Shown here piece after piece: positions 17,267 through 26,146 of a stretch of DNA of 64,000 nucleotides. This stretch comes from Streptococcus oralis. Lineage in GTDB: Bacteria; Bacillota; Bacilli; Lactobacillales; Streptococcaceae. The position numbers and the translations under genes are program-made. The notes under the pieces are model-generated. The model was not told the DNA's origin. It searched no databases and was given only the letters and a program-made list of their open reading frames with translations. The stretch lies in assembly GCF_019929345.1 (NCBI RefSeq), contig NZ_JAHZPJ010000003.1, positions 1 to 64,000 on the forward strand. The letters are read 5' to 3'. How positions within the stretch are numbered: the first letter of the stretch is position 1; each line of letters starts with the position of its first letter.

Positions 17267-18658
17267 ATGGGAATTTTTGATTTTTTTAAAAAGACAGAAG
17301 CACAGAAGACAACAGAAGAAACCAAAGGAGATGCTTGTCTAGGAGTTTTGGGTTTCTTTCCAATGAAAGAAAAGAGGGAATTGCTGATTGCTGCGACTTT
17401 GGAAGGGAGTTTGACAGTTGGTGATCGTCTTCAGTTTTGCAATCCCGATCAAGGTATGGATACTCTTGAAACTGTAGTTGTAAAAAAACTTACTTGCCAA
17501 AACAAAGATGTGGAATCTCTTAGAGATGAGGAGTTAGTTTATCTAGAGATCGATATGCTTCCCTCTCTAGCTAAGTTAAAAAAGGGAAGTGTGCTCTATA
17601 GTCCTGGTGTAGATGAAAAAAAGCGTTTATCTAGCTATGCTTATGCTCTCTATCGAACTTTTGTGACTATTCAAGAAGGTAAAGTAAGCGATGAGGACTA
17701 TCAGAATCTTAGTCTTGATGATAGTATCGAAATTTTACAGGCTTTTTTATGGGATTGCCGTCAAAAACCAAAAAGTGAAGAGAGCAATCAAGAAAATACT
17801 CGTAAGTCAGAGCGTCTAGCAGAAATTGTCAAGGACAAGTTGCTAGAAGCAGATTCGATTTATGCAGTTTATTCAGAAAATACTGGGGAACCTTATCTTT
17901 TCTCAACTACATATGATAGAGGTGACGAAGGCTATCTATGCACTGACCCGATGATTATGCTATTTACCCCTCGTTGGTATCATCAGTATAAGGAAGCAAT
18001 TGAAAACCAATTAAAAGTGGTAAAACGGATTGAAAATACGGAAGATAAAAAAGGAATTGAGAATTTTCTTGGGACAGCTTTTTACTTGAATGGTGCTTTA
18101 GGAGCATTCTTTAATACCAAAGAAGTTAGTATAAGTTCTTCTATTTTAGTTCAAAAACCAGATTTTTCAGGCTTGCCAGAGATACAAGTTCCTGTTATGA
18201 ACCCTGATATTGTAAGATGGATGCTTTTGATGGGACAGATGGATAGACCGACTACAGAAGAGGAAGAATTAATTTATAAACTCTATTATAAGTTCTTTTC
18301 AATGGCAATGCCAAAAGCTAAATTCCTTCTTCCTATAAATGCAACATCAGGATTTCCTGAACCTAGTCAGGAAAGTAATTCTCATGTTTTAGAAGAATCA
18401 GCTACATTTAATCTTCCGACTAGAGAAGGAAAAAATGGACGAAATTCGGTTTCAGTGTTTACTGATTGGAAACGTTTGCGAATGGTTTTCGATGAAAATT
18501 GGAGCGCTATGATTGAAAACGCTGGAGGAATGATTGAAATCTTTGACTATGCCATTAACCAGACGGAGTATTATAAAGCGGGTGTTTATGTCAGTGACAA
18601 AGCGTTTAAAGAAATGCAACAGTTCAGTGAGGAACTAGAAGGAAGAGCTAAAGGTTGA
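17267..18658 (+). CDS. Unknown protein with EF-Tu-domain-2-like N-terminal part
   Basis: 463 residues, soluble, no signal peptide. Residues about 24-118 read like the second beta-barrel of translation GTPases: an initial G-x-L-G strand, EGSLTVGDRLQF, then alternating strands and KLKKGSVLYSPG. There is no GTPase domain, so this is a fold-level suggestion only. The remainder (120-463) has no motif I recognise; it is acidic and rich in aromatic residues. GAGGAAAAG precedes the ATG and a possible -10 (TACAAT) lies near 17160. The next small gene follows within 10 bases, so the two probably work together. Confidence 0.65.
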   Translation: MGIFDFFKKTEAQKTTEETKGDACLGVLGFFPMKEKRELLIAATLEGSLTVGDRLQFCNPDQGMDTLETVVVKKLTCQNKDVESLRDEELVYLEIDMLPSLAKLKKGSVLYSPGVDEKKRLSSYAYALYRTFVTIQEGKVSDEDYQNLSLDDSIEILQAFLWDCRQKPKSEESNQENTRKSERLAEIVKDKLLEADSIYAVYSENTGEPYLFSTTYDRGDEGYLCTDPMIMLFTPRWYHQYKEAIENQLKVVKRIENTEDKKGIENFLGTAFYLNGALGAFFNTKEVSISSSILVQKPDFSGLPEIQVPVMNPDIVRWMLLMGQMDRPTTEEEELIYKLYYKFFSMAMPKAKFLLPINATSGFPEPSQESNSHVLEESATFNLPTREGKNGRNSVSVFTDWKRLRMVFDENWSAMIENAGGMIEIFDYAINQTEYYKAGVYVSDKAFKEMQQFSEELEGRAKG

Positions 18659-18665
18659 TCAAGGG

Positions 18666-18962
18666 ATGAAAATAATCGTTGATAGAGAGTCTATCTGTAT
18701 AGGGGATGATGTTCTGCCTCACAAGGTAGAACTTGAAGTTCCTGAGGACATGACAGTAGAGGAATTTTGTGATTTCCTTCAAAAGGACAGATATTTGCCT
18801 AGATTGGATACAGAGTGGCTTCTCCGACATGGTGGGCAGACAATAACAAGCTATCATACAGAAACAAAAGAACTGACGAATCCCAATATCTATTTAAAAG
18901 ACCTGATTCATCAGAGTTCTAGAGGAAATGAATTTGTTTGGATATATCGCCGTTCCTATTAG
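18666..18962 (+). CDS. Small hypothetical protein
   Basis: 98 residues, soluble, beginning MKIIVDRESICIGDD. The region VPEDMTVEEFCDFLQ followed by a tryptophan-containing strand suggests a small mixed alpha/beta, ubiquitin-like fold, but I recognise no family. It starts 7 bp after the stop of the preceding gene. Its stop codon lies within the first copy of a 19-bp repeat whose second copy precedes rsmA. Confidence 0.6.
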   Translation: MKIIVDRESICIGDDVLPHKVELEVPEDMTVEEFCDFLQKDRYLPRLDTEWLLRHGGQTITSYHTETKELTNPNIYLKDLIHQSSRGNEFVWIYRRSY

Positions 18963-18978
18963 AAAAGAGAATAAATGA
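18960..18978 (+). repeat. 19-bp direct repeat, left copy
   Basis: TAGAAAAGAGAATAAATGA, identical to 19900-19918. The TAG is the stop of the 98-residue gene, and in the right copy ATGA begins rsmA. The pair brackets about 920 bp containing one gene. Confidence 0.8.
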
Positions 18979-19119
18979 TTTTCTTAAAAGATAATGAATG
19001 AAAATTAGAACAATATGCATTGATTTTTTGACAACAAGAGGCGATCTAAACAGTTGGCCCTGTTTGGAGTGACTTTGACGGAAGGCAAAGCCTTCATAAA
19101 AATAGTGAAAGGAAATGAT

Positions 19120-19902
19120 ATGGCAAATAGAAGCTATATTTATTTAAAAAACGGGAAAGATGTACGTATTTTAACGGAGGGAGTTTACACCATTCCTTAT
19201 TTTTGGCAATTATTTTGGGATGAAAAAGATGTGCGAATGCCTAATATTCTATGGAAAAAATTTAATATCTTACTTCCTATTGAAAAATTCCAGAAAAAGG
19301 CCACCCAAAATCGCTCCTTTTTAGAACAGAACGCTCCTCAGACCTTGCAACTATATGATGATTTTGTTCGCTATATTCTTGCAAATGTCAAAGCAGGTGA
19401 CATGCTAGGATTTGATATTTTAGAAGTTGCTGATATGGATGGATTGACTACCGCTTCGCGTAAGCTTATAAAAAATATCCAAGCCATTCAGGAAAATCAA
19501 CCCCAAGAATTGGATTTTTCCTTAACAGAAAAGAACTTAATTTGGTCTGCTATGGGATTTCCTGATTATTATGCCTCAAAATTATTGCCAGAAGATAATA
19601 TTCTAGACTCGGTTGCATACCAAGATGAGTTGAAGAAAATGCAAGGCCCAAAAGATAAGCAAGAACAAGACCAAAAAGAAAAACAAGCACAAGGTCAAGA
19701 AGAGAATCAAAAACAGCATCAAGAAGACGAGCAAGCGCAAGGCCAAGAAAATGAGCAAGCACCACGCAAAGAAGATGAGCAAGTGCTCGATGAGACCGGT
19801 GCTGAATCTAAAGATGACGAGTACCATATCCCTTTGAGATTTTGGTTTCTCTTGGTGTTGGTAATTATTTGGGTTTATAGATTGTTTTTAGCTAACAAAT
19901 AG
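19120..19902 (+). CDS. C-terminally membrane-anchored protein with Gln/Glu-rich repeats
   Basis: 260 residues from the ATG at 19120, chosen because GAAAGGA lies 7 nt upstream; an alternative start at 19054 adds 22 residues without a good ribosome-binding site. Residues about 1-175 form a globular region (YIYLKNGKDVRILTEGVYT near the start) of unknown family. About 185-230 is a low-complexity stretch of QGQE, EDEQAQ and NEQAP units. The last 22 residues are a hydrophobic membrane segment (FWFLLVLVIIWVYRLFL). The layout suggests a cytoplasmic domain tethered to the membrane by a flexible arm. It is bracketed by the 19-bp direct repeats. Confidence 0.6.
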   Translation: MANRSYIYLKNGKDVRILTEGVYTIPYFWQLFWDEKDVRMPNILWKKFNILLPIEKFQKKATQNRSFLEQNAPQTLQLYDDFVRYILANVKAGDMLGFDILEVADMDGLTTASRKLIKNIQAIQENQPQELDFSLTEKNLIWSAMGFPDYYASKLLPEDNILDSVAYQDELKKMQGPKDKQEQDQKEKQAQGQEENQKQHQEDEQAQGQENEQAPRKEDEQVLDETGAESKDDEYHIPLRFWFLLVLVIIWVYRLFLANK

Positions 19903-19918
19903 AAAAGAGAATAAATGA
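19900..19918 (+). repeat. 19-bp direct repeat, right copy
   Basis: Identical to 18960-18978. It contains the stop codon of the preceding gene and the start codon of rsmA. Confidence 0.8.
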
Positions 19919-20787
19919 GAATTGCAGATTATAGCGTGACCAAGGCAGTGCTGGAGCGTCACGGTTTTACCTTTAAAAAGTCCTTTGGGCAAAATTTCTT
20001 GACGGATACCAATATTCTTCAAAAGATCGTGGATACAGCTGAAATTGACGATCAGGTTAATGTTATCGAAATCGGGCCAGGTATTGGGGCCTTGACGGAG
20101 TTTTTGGCTGAGCGTGCAGCTCAAGTTATGGCCTTTGAGATCGACCACCGTTTGGTGCCAATCCTAGCAGATACTTTACGTGATTTTGACAATGTTACCG
20201 TAGTCAACGAGGACATTCTCAAAGTTGACTTGGCGCAGCATATCCAGAATTTCAAAAATCCTGACCTGCCAATCAAGGTAGTAGCCAATTTGCCCTACTA
20301 TATCACAACGCCTATTCTCATGCATTTGATCGAGAGTGGCATTCCTTTTAGTGAGTTTGTCGTCATGATGCAAAAAGAAGTGGCGGATCGCATCTCCGCT
20401 CAACCAAATACTAAGGCTTATGGTAGTTTGTCGATTGCGGTGCAGTATTATATGACAGCAAAGGTTGCCTTCATCGTGCCTCGTACGGTCTTTGTGCCAG
20501 CCCCAAACGTGGACTCAGCCATTTTAAAAATGGTGCGCCGTCCAGAGCCGGCTGTAGCAGTGAAAGATGAGAACTTCTTTTTTAAGATTTCCAAGGCTAG
20601 CTTCACTCATCGTCGCAAGACATTGTGGAACAACTTGACAGGCTACTTTGGGAAAACTGATGAAGTCAAGGATAAATTGACCAAGGCTTTGGACCAAGCC
20701 GGTTTATCTCCATCTGTGCGTGGGGAAGCTCTCAGCTTGGCAGAATTTGCCAGTCTGGCAGATGCGCTTAAAGGACAAGGACTCTAA
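19915..20787 (+). CDS. rsmA: 16S rRNA (adenine1518/1519-N6)-dimethyltransferase
   Basis: KsgA/RsmA of 290 residues, which dimethylates two adjacent adenosines in the last helix of 16S rRNA using S-adenosylmethionine. FGQNFLTD at the N-terminus, motif [12 protein letters not shown] and motif [11 protein letters not shown] are all intact. It starts 12 bp after the preceding accessory gene and is separated from rsgA by a single base. The first codons lie in the second copy of a 19-bp repeat. Confidence 0.97.
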   Translation: MRIADYSVTKAVLERHGFTFKKSFGQNFLTDTNILQKIVDTAEIDDQVNVIEIGPGIGALTEFLAERAAQVMAFEIDHRLVPILADTLRDFDNVTVVNEDILKVDLAQHIQNFKNPDLPIKVVANLPYYITTPILMHLIESGIPFSEFVVMMQKEVADRISAQPNTKAYGSLSIAVQYYMTAKVAFIVPRTVFVPAPNVDSAILKMVRRPEPAVAVKDENFFFKISKASFTHRRKTLWNNLTGYFGKTDEVKDKLTKALDQAGLSPSVRGEALSLAEFASLADALKGQGL

Positions 20788-20788
20788 G

Positions 20789-21667
20789 ATGCAGGGACAA
20801 ATTATTAAAGCCTTGGCAGGATTCTATTATGTAGAGAGTGATGGCCAAGTCTATCAGACACGTGCGCGTGGGAATTTCCGCAAAAAAGGTCATACACCCT
20901 ACGTTGGGGATTGGGTAGATTTTTCTGCCGAGGAAAATTCCGAAGGTTATATCCTCAAGATTCACGAACGGAGAAACAGTCTGGTCCGTCCGCCCATTGT
21001 CAATATTGACCAAGCTGTGGTGATCATGTCCGTCAAGGAACCGGACTTCAACAGCAATTTGCTGGATCGTTTCTTGGTTCTTTTGGAACACAAGGGCATT
21101 CATCCTATCGTTTATATTTCTAAAATGGATTTGCTGGAAGATAGCGAAGAATTAAGTTTTTACCAACAAACCTATCGTGCCATTGGTTATGACTTTGTGA
21201 CCAGTAAGGAGGAACTCCTGCCCCTGTTGACAGGGAAAGTGACGGTCTTTATGGGCCAGACAGGTGTTGGAAAATCAACCCTCCTCAATAAAATCGCACC
21301 GGACCTCAATCTTGAAACAGGAGAAATCTCAGACAGTCTGGGTCGTGGTCGTCACACCACTCGAGCGGTTAGTTTTTACAACCTCAATGGGGGTAAAATC
21401 GCGGACACACCAGGATTTTCATCACTGGATTATGAAGTGTCAACGGCTGAAGACCTCAATCAGGCCTTTCCAGAGATTGCTAGTGTTAGTCGAGACTGCA
21501 AGTTCCGTACTTGTACCCATACCCATGAGCCGTCTTGTGCGGTTAAGCCAGCTGTAGAAGAAGGCGCTATTGCAACCTTCCGTTTTGACAACTACCTGCA
21601 ATTTCTCAGTGAAATTGAAAATCGCAGAGAAACCTATAAAAAAGTCAGCAAAAAAATTCCAAAATAA
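20789..21667 (+). CDS. rsgA: Ribosome small subunit GTPase RsgA
   Basis: 292 residues from the ATG at 20789, one base after rsmA. An N-terminal OB-fold is followed by a circularly permuted GTPase in which G4 (SKMDLL) precedes G1 ([12 protein letters not shown]) and G3 (DTPGFSSLD). The C-terminal zinc site has the usual spacing ([14 protein letters not shown]). RsgA checks maturation of the 30S decoding centre, which fits its position directly behind an rRNA methyltransferase. Confidence 0.96.
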   Translation: MQGQIIKALAGFYYVESDGQVYQTRARGNFRKKGHTPYVGDWVDFSAEENSEGYILKIHERRNSLVRPPIVNIDQAVVIMSVKEPDFNSNLLDRFLVLLEHKGIHPIVYISKMDLLEDSEELSFYQQTYRAIGYDFVTSKEELLPLLTGKVTVFMGQTGVGKSTLLNKIAPDLNLETGEISDSLGRGRHTTRAVSFYNLNGGKIADTPGFSSLDYEVSTAEDLNQAFPEIASVSRDCKFRTCTHTHEPSCAVKPAVEEGAIATFRFDNYLQFLSEIENRRETYKKVSKKIPK

Positions 21668-21677
21668 GGAGAAACCT

Positions 21678-22334
21678 ATGTCTCAATACAAGATTGCTCC
21701 GTCAATTCTGGCAGCAGATTATGCCAACTTTGAACGTGAAATCAAACGCCTAGAAGCAACTGGGGCAGAGTATGCCCATATCGATATCATGGATGGTCAC
21801 TTTGTACCACAAATAAGTTTTGGTGCAGGTGTGGTTGAAGCTCTTCGCCCTCATAGCAAGATGGTCTTTGACTGCCACTTGATGGTAGCTAATCCAGAAC
21901 ACCATTTAGAAGACTTTGCGCGTGCGGGAGCGGATATCATCAGCATCCATGTGGAAGCAACACCTCATATTCATGGAGCACTTCAAAAGATTCGCTCTCT
22001 TGGTGTCAAACCTTCGGTTGTTATCAATCCTGGTACGCCTGTGGAGGCAATCAAGCACGTTCTTCACCTAGTTGACCAAGTCTTAGTCATGACAGTTAAT
22101 CCTGGCTTTGGCGGACAAGCTTTTCTGCCTGAAACCATGGACAAGGTTCGTGAGTTGGTTGCCCTTCGTGAGGAAAAAGGCTTGAACTTTGAAATTGAAG
22201 TCGATGGTGGGATTGATGACCAGACCATTTCTAAAGCCAAAGAAGCTGGAGCGACCGTTTTTGTAGCAGGATCCTATGTCTTTAAGGGAGATGTCAATGA
22301 ACGAGTGCAAACTCTCCGAAAACAATTGGACTAA
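21678..22334 (+). CDS. rpe: Ribulose-phosphate 3-epimerase
   Basis: 218-residue TIM barrel interconverting ribulose 5-phosphate and xylulose 5-phosphate in the pentose phosphate pathway. Metal and catalytic residues are visible in HIDIMDGHFVP, FDCHLMV, MTVNPGFGGQ and EVDGGI. The ATG at 21678 follows AAGGAG; a longer reading upstream lies inside rsgA and was rejected. The 3' end overlaps thiN by 38 bp. Confidence 0.96.
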   Translation: MSQYKIAPSILAADYANFEREIKRLEATGAEYAHIDIMDGHFVPQISFGAGVVEALRPHSKMVFDCHLMVANPEHHLEDFARAGADIISIHVEATPHIHGALQKIRSLGVKPSVVINPGTPVEAIKHVLHLVDQVLVMTVNPGFGGQAFLPETMDKVRELVALREEKGLNFEIEVDGGIDDQTISKAKEAGATVFVAGSYVFKGDVNERVQTLRKQLD

Positions 22335-22959
22335 AGTAGCTGTTTTTGCTGGCGGAGACCGTGGTCATTATCGGACGGATTTTGATAGCTTTGTCGGTGT
22401 GGATCGAGGATCGCTCTGGGTCTTGGAAGAAAACCTTCCTCTTGCTCTAGCAGTTGGCGATTTTGATTCTGTGACTGCAGAAGAGCGTCAGTTGATTCAA
22501 AAACGTGCCCGGCATTTTGTCCAAGCCCAGCCAGAAAAGGATGATACGGATCTGGAACTAGCTCTCTTGACCATCTTTGAGCAAAATTCTCAGGCTCAGG
22601 TGACTATTTTTGGGGCTTTGGGTGGTCGTATTGATCATATGCTAGCTAATGTCTTTCTGCCTAGCAATCCCAAGTTGGCACCCTATATGCGCCAGATAGC
22701 GATTGAGGATGGGCAAAACTTGATTGCCTATTGTCCAGAAGGAACCAGTCAACTTGAACCACATTCGGACTACGATTATCTAGCTTTTATGCCAGTTCGG
22801 GATAGCCAGCTGACCATTCTCGGTGCCAAGTACGAATTGACAGAGGAGAATTTTTTCTTTAAAAAAGTGTATGCTTCTAACGAATATATAGATAGGGAAG
22901 TTTCGGTAACTTGCCTAGATGGTTATGTCGTCGTGCTACATAGCAAGGACAGGAGGTAG
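22297..22959 (+). CDS. thiN: Thiamine pyrophosphokinase
   Basis: 220 residues from the ATG at 22297, which has AAGGGAG six bases upstream; two earlier in-frame ATGs (22276, 22291) lie on or before that site. The enzyme makes thiamine diphosphate from thiamine and ATP. Family residues are AVGDFDSV and EKDDTDLELAL in the catalytic domain and GGRIDHMLAN, followed by a beta-rich thiamine-binding C-terminal part. It overlaps the end of rpe, implying coupled translation. Confidence 0.92.
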   Translation: MNECKLSENNWTKVAVFAGGDRGHYRTDFDSFVGVDRGSLWVLEENLPLALAVGDFDSVTAEERQLIQKRARHFVQAQPEKDDTDLELALLTIFEQNSQAQVTIFGALGGRIDHMLANVFLPSNPKLAPYMRQIAIEDGQNLIAYCPEGTSQLEPHSDYDYLAFMPVRDSQLTILGAKYELTEENFFFKKVYASNEYIDREVSVTCLDGYVVVLHSKDRR

Positions 22960-22960
22960 G

Positions 22961-24217
22961 ATGGAGACTGTATTACTACTATTATTAATTGCCAACCTAG
23001 CTGGACTCTTTCTGATTTGGCAAAGGCAGGATAAGCAAGACAAGTACCTAGCCAAGAGTTTGGAGGATCAAGCAGACAATCTTTCAGATCAACTGGATTA
23101 TCGCTTTGAACAAGCTAGGCAAGCCAGTCAGCTAGATCAAAAAGATTTGGAAGTGGCTGTCAGCGACCGTTTGCAGGAAGTGCGAATGGAGTTGCACCAA
23201 GGCCTGACGCAAGTTAGACAGGAGATGAACGAGAATCTCCTTCAAACTAGGGACAAGACCGACCAACGTCTCCAAGCCTTGCAGGAGTCCAATGAGCAAC
23301 ACTTGGAGCAAATGCGCCAGACGGTCGAGGAAAAACTGGAAAAGACATTACAGACACGCTTGCAGGCTTCCTTCGAGACAGTTTCCAAGCAACTGGAGTC
23401 GGTCAATCGTGGTCTTGGAGAGATGCAGACAGTTGCCCGCGATGTCGGTGCACTTAACAAAGTTCTCTCTGGAACCAAGACGCGAGGGATTCTGGGCGAA
23501 TTGCAACTGGGGCAAATCATCGAAGACATCATGACTCCTGCCCAGTACGAACGAGAATACGCAACGGTTGAGAACTCTAGCGAGCGAGTGGAGTATGCCA
23601 TCAAGTTACCTGGACAGGGGGATCAGGAATATGTCTATTTACCGATTGACTCCAAGTTTCCACTGGCGGATTATTACCGCTTAGAAGAAGCTTATGAAGC
23701 AGGCGATAAGGACGAAATCGAACGTTGTCGTAAGTCACTTTTAGCTAGCGTCAAGCGCTTTGCCAAGGATATCAAGAGCAAGTATCTGGCGCCGCCTCGA
23801 ACGACCAATTTTGGAGTCTTGTTTGTTCCAACAGAAGGACTTTACTCAGAAATCGTCCGCAATCCTGTCTTCTTTGATGATTTGAGACGGGAGGAGCAGA
23901 TTATTGTCGCGGGTCCAAGTACCCTATCAGCCCTGCTTAACTCTCTATCAGTTGGCTTCAAAACTCTCAATATCCAAAAGAGTGCCGACCATATCAGTAA
24001 GACCCTTGCCAGCGTCAAGACCGAGTTTGGCAAGTTCGGGGGAATTTTGGTTAAGGCACAAAAGCATCTCCAACATGCCTCTGGCAATATTGATGAATTA
24101 TTAAACCGTCGTACTACAGCTATCGAGCGGACGCTCCGTCACATTGAGTTATCAGAAGGTGAGCCTGCGCTTGATCTACTCCATTTCCAAGAAGATGAGG
24201 AAGAATATGAAGATTAG
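22961..24217 (+). CDS. rmuC: DNA recombination protein RmuC family
   Basis: 418 residues from the ATG at 22961, placed after AGGAGG. An N-terminal membrane anchor (residues 2-20, TVLLLLLIANLAGLFLIW) is followed by a coiled coil (about 30-155, many Gln/Glu heptads) and the RmuC nuclease-like domain with GILGELQLGQII and DSKFPL. RmuC limits DNA inversions in E. coli; the biochemical activity is inferred from fold. One base separates it from thiN and its end overlaps yhaM by 11 bp. Confidence 0.92.
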   Translation: METVLLLLLIANLAGLFLIWQRQDKQDKYLAKSLEDQADNLSDQLDYRFEQARQASQLDQKDLEVAVSDRLQEVRMELHQGLTQVRQEMNENLLQTRDKTDQRLQALQESNEQHLEQMRQTVEEKLEKTLQTRLQASFETVSKQLESVNRGLGEMQTVARDVGALNKVLSGTKTRGILGELQLGQIIEDIMTPAQYEREYATVENSSERVEYAIKLPGQGDQEYVYLPIDSKFPLADYYRLEEAYEAGDKDEIERCRKSLLASVKRFAKDIKSKYLAPPRTTNFGVLFVPTEGLYSEIVRNPVFFDDLRREEQIIVAGPSTLSALLNSLSVGFKTLNIQKSADHISKTLASVKTEFGKFGGILVKAQKHLQHASGNIDELLNRRTTAIERTLRHIELSEGEPALDLLHFQEDEEEYED

Positions 24218-25148
24218 TCACATGAAAAAAGATGAGCTGTTTGAAGGCTTTTACCTGATCAAGTCAGCTGACCTGAGACAGACACGAGCTGGGAAAAACT
24301 ACCTAGCCTTTACCTTCCAAGACGATAGTGGCGAGATTGAAGGAAAACTCTGGGATGCCCAACCACACAATGTTGCAGCCTTTACAGCAGGTAAGGTCGT
24401 CCATATGCAGGGCCGTCGAGAAGTTTACAATAACACACCTCAGGTCAATCAAATTACTCTCCGCTTGCCTCAGCCTGGGGAACCCAATGATCCAGCTGAC
24501 TTCAAGATTAAATCTCCAGTTGATGTCAAGGAAATCCGTGACTATATGTCGCAAATGATTTTCAAAATAGAAAATCCTGTTTGGCAACGAATTGTCCGAA
24601 ATCTCTACACCAAGTATGATAAGGAATTCTACTCCTATCCAGCTGCAAAGACCAACCACCATGCCTTTGAAACGGGTTTGGCCTATCATACAGCAACCAT
24701 GGTGCGTTTGGCAGATGCCATTAGTGAGATTTATCCTCAGCTCAACAAGAGCCTCCTCTATGCGGGGATTATGTTGCATGACTTGGCCAAGGTTATTGAG
24801 TTGACGGGACCAGACCAGACGGAGTACACAGTGCGAGGCAATCTCCTTGGACATATTGCTCTCATCGATAGTGAAATTACCAAGACAGTCATGGAACTAG
24901 GTATAGATGATACTAGAGAAGAAGTGGTGCTACTGCGCCATGTCATCCTCAGTCACCATGGTTTGCTGGAGTATGGAAGTCCAGTCCGTCCACGCATTAT
25001 GGAAGCAGAGATTATTCATATGATTGATAATCTCGATGCCAGCATGATGATGATGTCAACAGCTCTAGCTTTGGTGGATAAAGGAGAGATGACCAATAAA
25101 ATCTTCGCTATGGACAATCGTTCCTTCTATAAACCAGATTTAGATTAA
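24207..25148 (+). CDS. yhaM: 3'-5' exoribonuclease YhaM/Cbf1
   Basis: 313 residues from the ATG at 24207 (GAGGAAG upstream); a second ATG at 24222 is possible. An N-terminal OB-fold (about 10-95) is followed by an HD metal-hydrolase domain with HHAFETGLAYH and LHDLAKV. YhaM-type enzymes trim RNA 3' ends in Firmicutes, and the pneumococcal homologue is called Cbf1. It is the last gene of the rsmA-rsgA-rpe-thiN-rmuC run and is followed by a terminator. Confidence 0.93.
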   Translation: MKISHMKKDELFEGFYLIKSADLRQTRAGKNYLAFTFQDDSGEIEGKLWDAQPHNVAAFTAGKVVHMQGRREVYNNTPQVNQITLRLPQPGEPNDPADFKIKSPVDVKEIRDYMSQMIFKIENPVWQRIVRNLYTKYDKEFYSYPAAKTNHHAFETGLAYHTATMVRLADAISEIYPQLNKSLLYAGIMLHDLAKVIELTGPDQTEYTVRGNLLGHIALIDSEITKTVMELGIDDTREEVVLLRHVILSHHGLLEYGSPVRPRIMEAEIIHMIDNLDASMMMMSTALALVDKGEMTNKIFAMDNRSFYKPDLD

Positions 25149-25160
25149 TAATTTAAGAAA

Positions 25161-25196
25161 AGCGAGCATTTTTTACGCAATAATGTTCGTTTTTTT
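25161..25196 (+). terminator. Terminator after yhaM
   Basis: CGAGCATT pairs with AATGTTCG (8 bp, one G-U), followed by a run of seven or eight T. Confidence 0.75.
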
Positions 25197-25252
25197 ATGT
25201 GAATATGGTATAATGGATAAAATATCAAAATTAAATGGAATGGTAAATAAAA

Positions 25253-26080
25253 ATGAAATTAAGAAGAAGTGATCGGATGGTTGTCATTTCCAACTATTTG
25301 ATTAATAATCCATACAAACTAACCAGTCTCAATACCTTTGCAGAAAAGTACGAATCTGCTAAATCATCGATTTCAGAGGATATCGTGATTATCAAGCGTG
25401 CCTTTGAGGAAATCGAAATCGGTCATATTCAGACTGTTACTGGAGCAGGTGGTGGCGTTATCTTTACACCATCCATCTCGAGTCATGAAGCCAAAGAAAT
25501 GATCGCCGACTTGCGTGACAAACTTTCAGAAAGCGACCGTATCTTGCCAGGTGGCTACATCTACCTATCTGATTTGCTCAGTACACCTGCCATTTTGAAA
25601 AATATTGGGCGCATCATTGCCAAGAGCTTTATGGACCAAAAAATCGATGCTGTTATGACAGTAGCAACAAAAGGGGTGCCACTCGCAAATGCAGTTGCCA
25701 ATGTCCTCAATGTTCCATTTGTCATTGTGCGTCGTGACTTGAAAATTACCGAAGGTTCAACGGTCAGCGTCAACTATGTTTCAGGTTCCAGCGGTGACCG
25801 CATTGAGAAAATGTTCCTTTCAAAACGCAGCCTCAAGGCAGGCAGTCGTGTTTTGATCGTGGATGACTTCTTGAAAGGCGGCGGAACTGTCAACGGGATG
25901 ATCAGTCTCTTGCGTGAGTTCGATTCTGAACTAGCTGGTGTCGCAGTCTTTGCAGACAATGCCCAAGAAGAACGTGAAAAGCAGTTCGATTACAAGTCAC
26001 TCTTGAAAGTAACCAATATTGATGTCAAGAACCAATCCATCGATGTCGAGATTGGAAATATCTTTGACGAAGACAAATAA
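25253..26080 (+). CDS. purR: Purine operon regulator PurR
   Basis: 275 residues with an N-terminal winged-helix domain (about 1-75) and a C-terminal phosphoribosyltransferase fold ending in the PRPP motif VLIVDDFLKGGGT. This is the Gram-positive PurR type: an activator of pur genes in lactococci and streptococci, a PRPP-controlled repressor in Bacillus. TATAAT is at 25209-25214. The ribosome-binding site is weak (AATGG), so initiation may be inefficient. Confidence 0.93.
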   Translation: MKLRRSDRMVVISNYLINNPYKLTSLNTFAEKYESAKSSISEDIVIIKRAFEEIEIGHIQTVTGAGGGVIFTPSISSHEAKEMIADLRDKLSESDRILPGGYIYLSDLLSTPAILKNIGRIIAKSFMDQKIDAVMTVATKGVPLANAVANVLNVPFVIVRRDLKITEGSTVSVNYVSGSSGDRIEKMFLSKRSLKAGSRVLIVDDFLKGGGTVNGMISLLREFDSELAGVAVFADNAQEEREKQFDYKSLLKVTNIDVKNQSIDVEIGNIFDEDK

Positions 26081-26146
26081 GAGATAGAACTAAAGGTTGG
26101 AACGATTGTCCCAGCCTTTCTTTGCAAACAGAATAGAAGGATGCTT

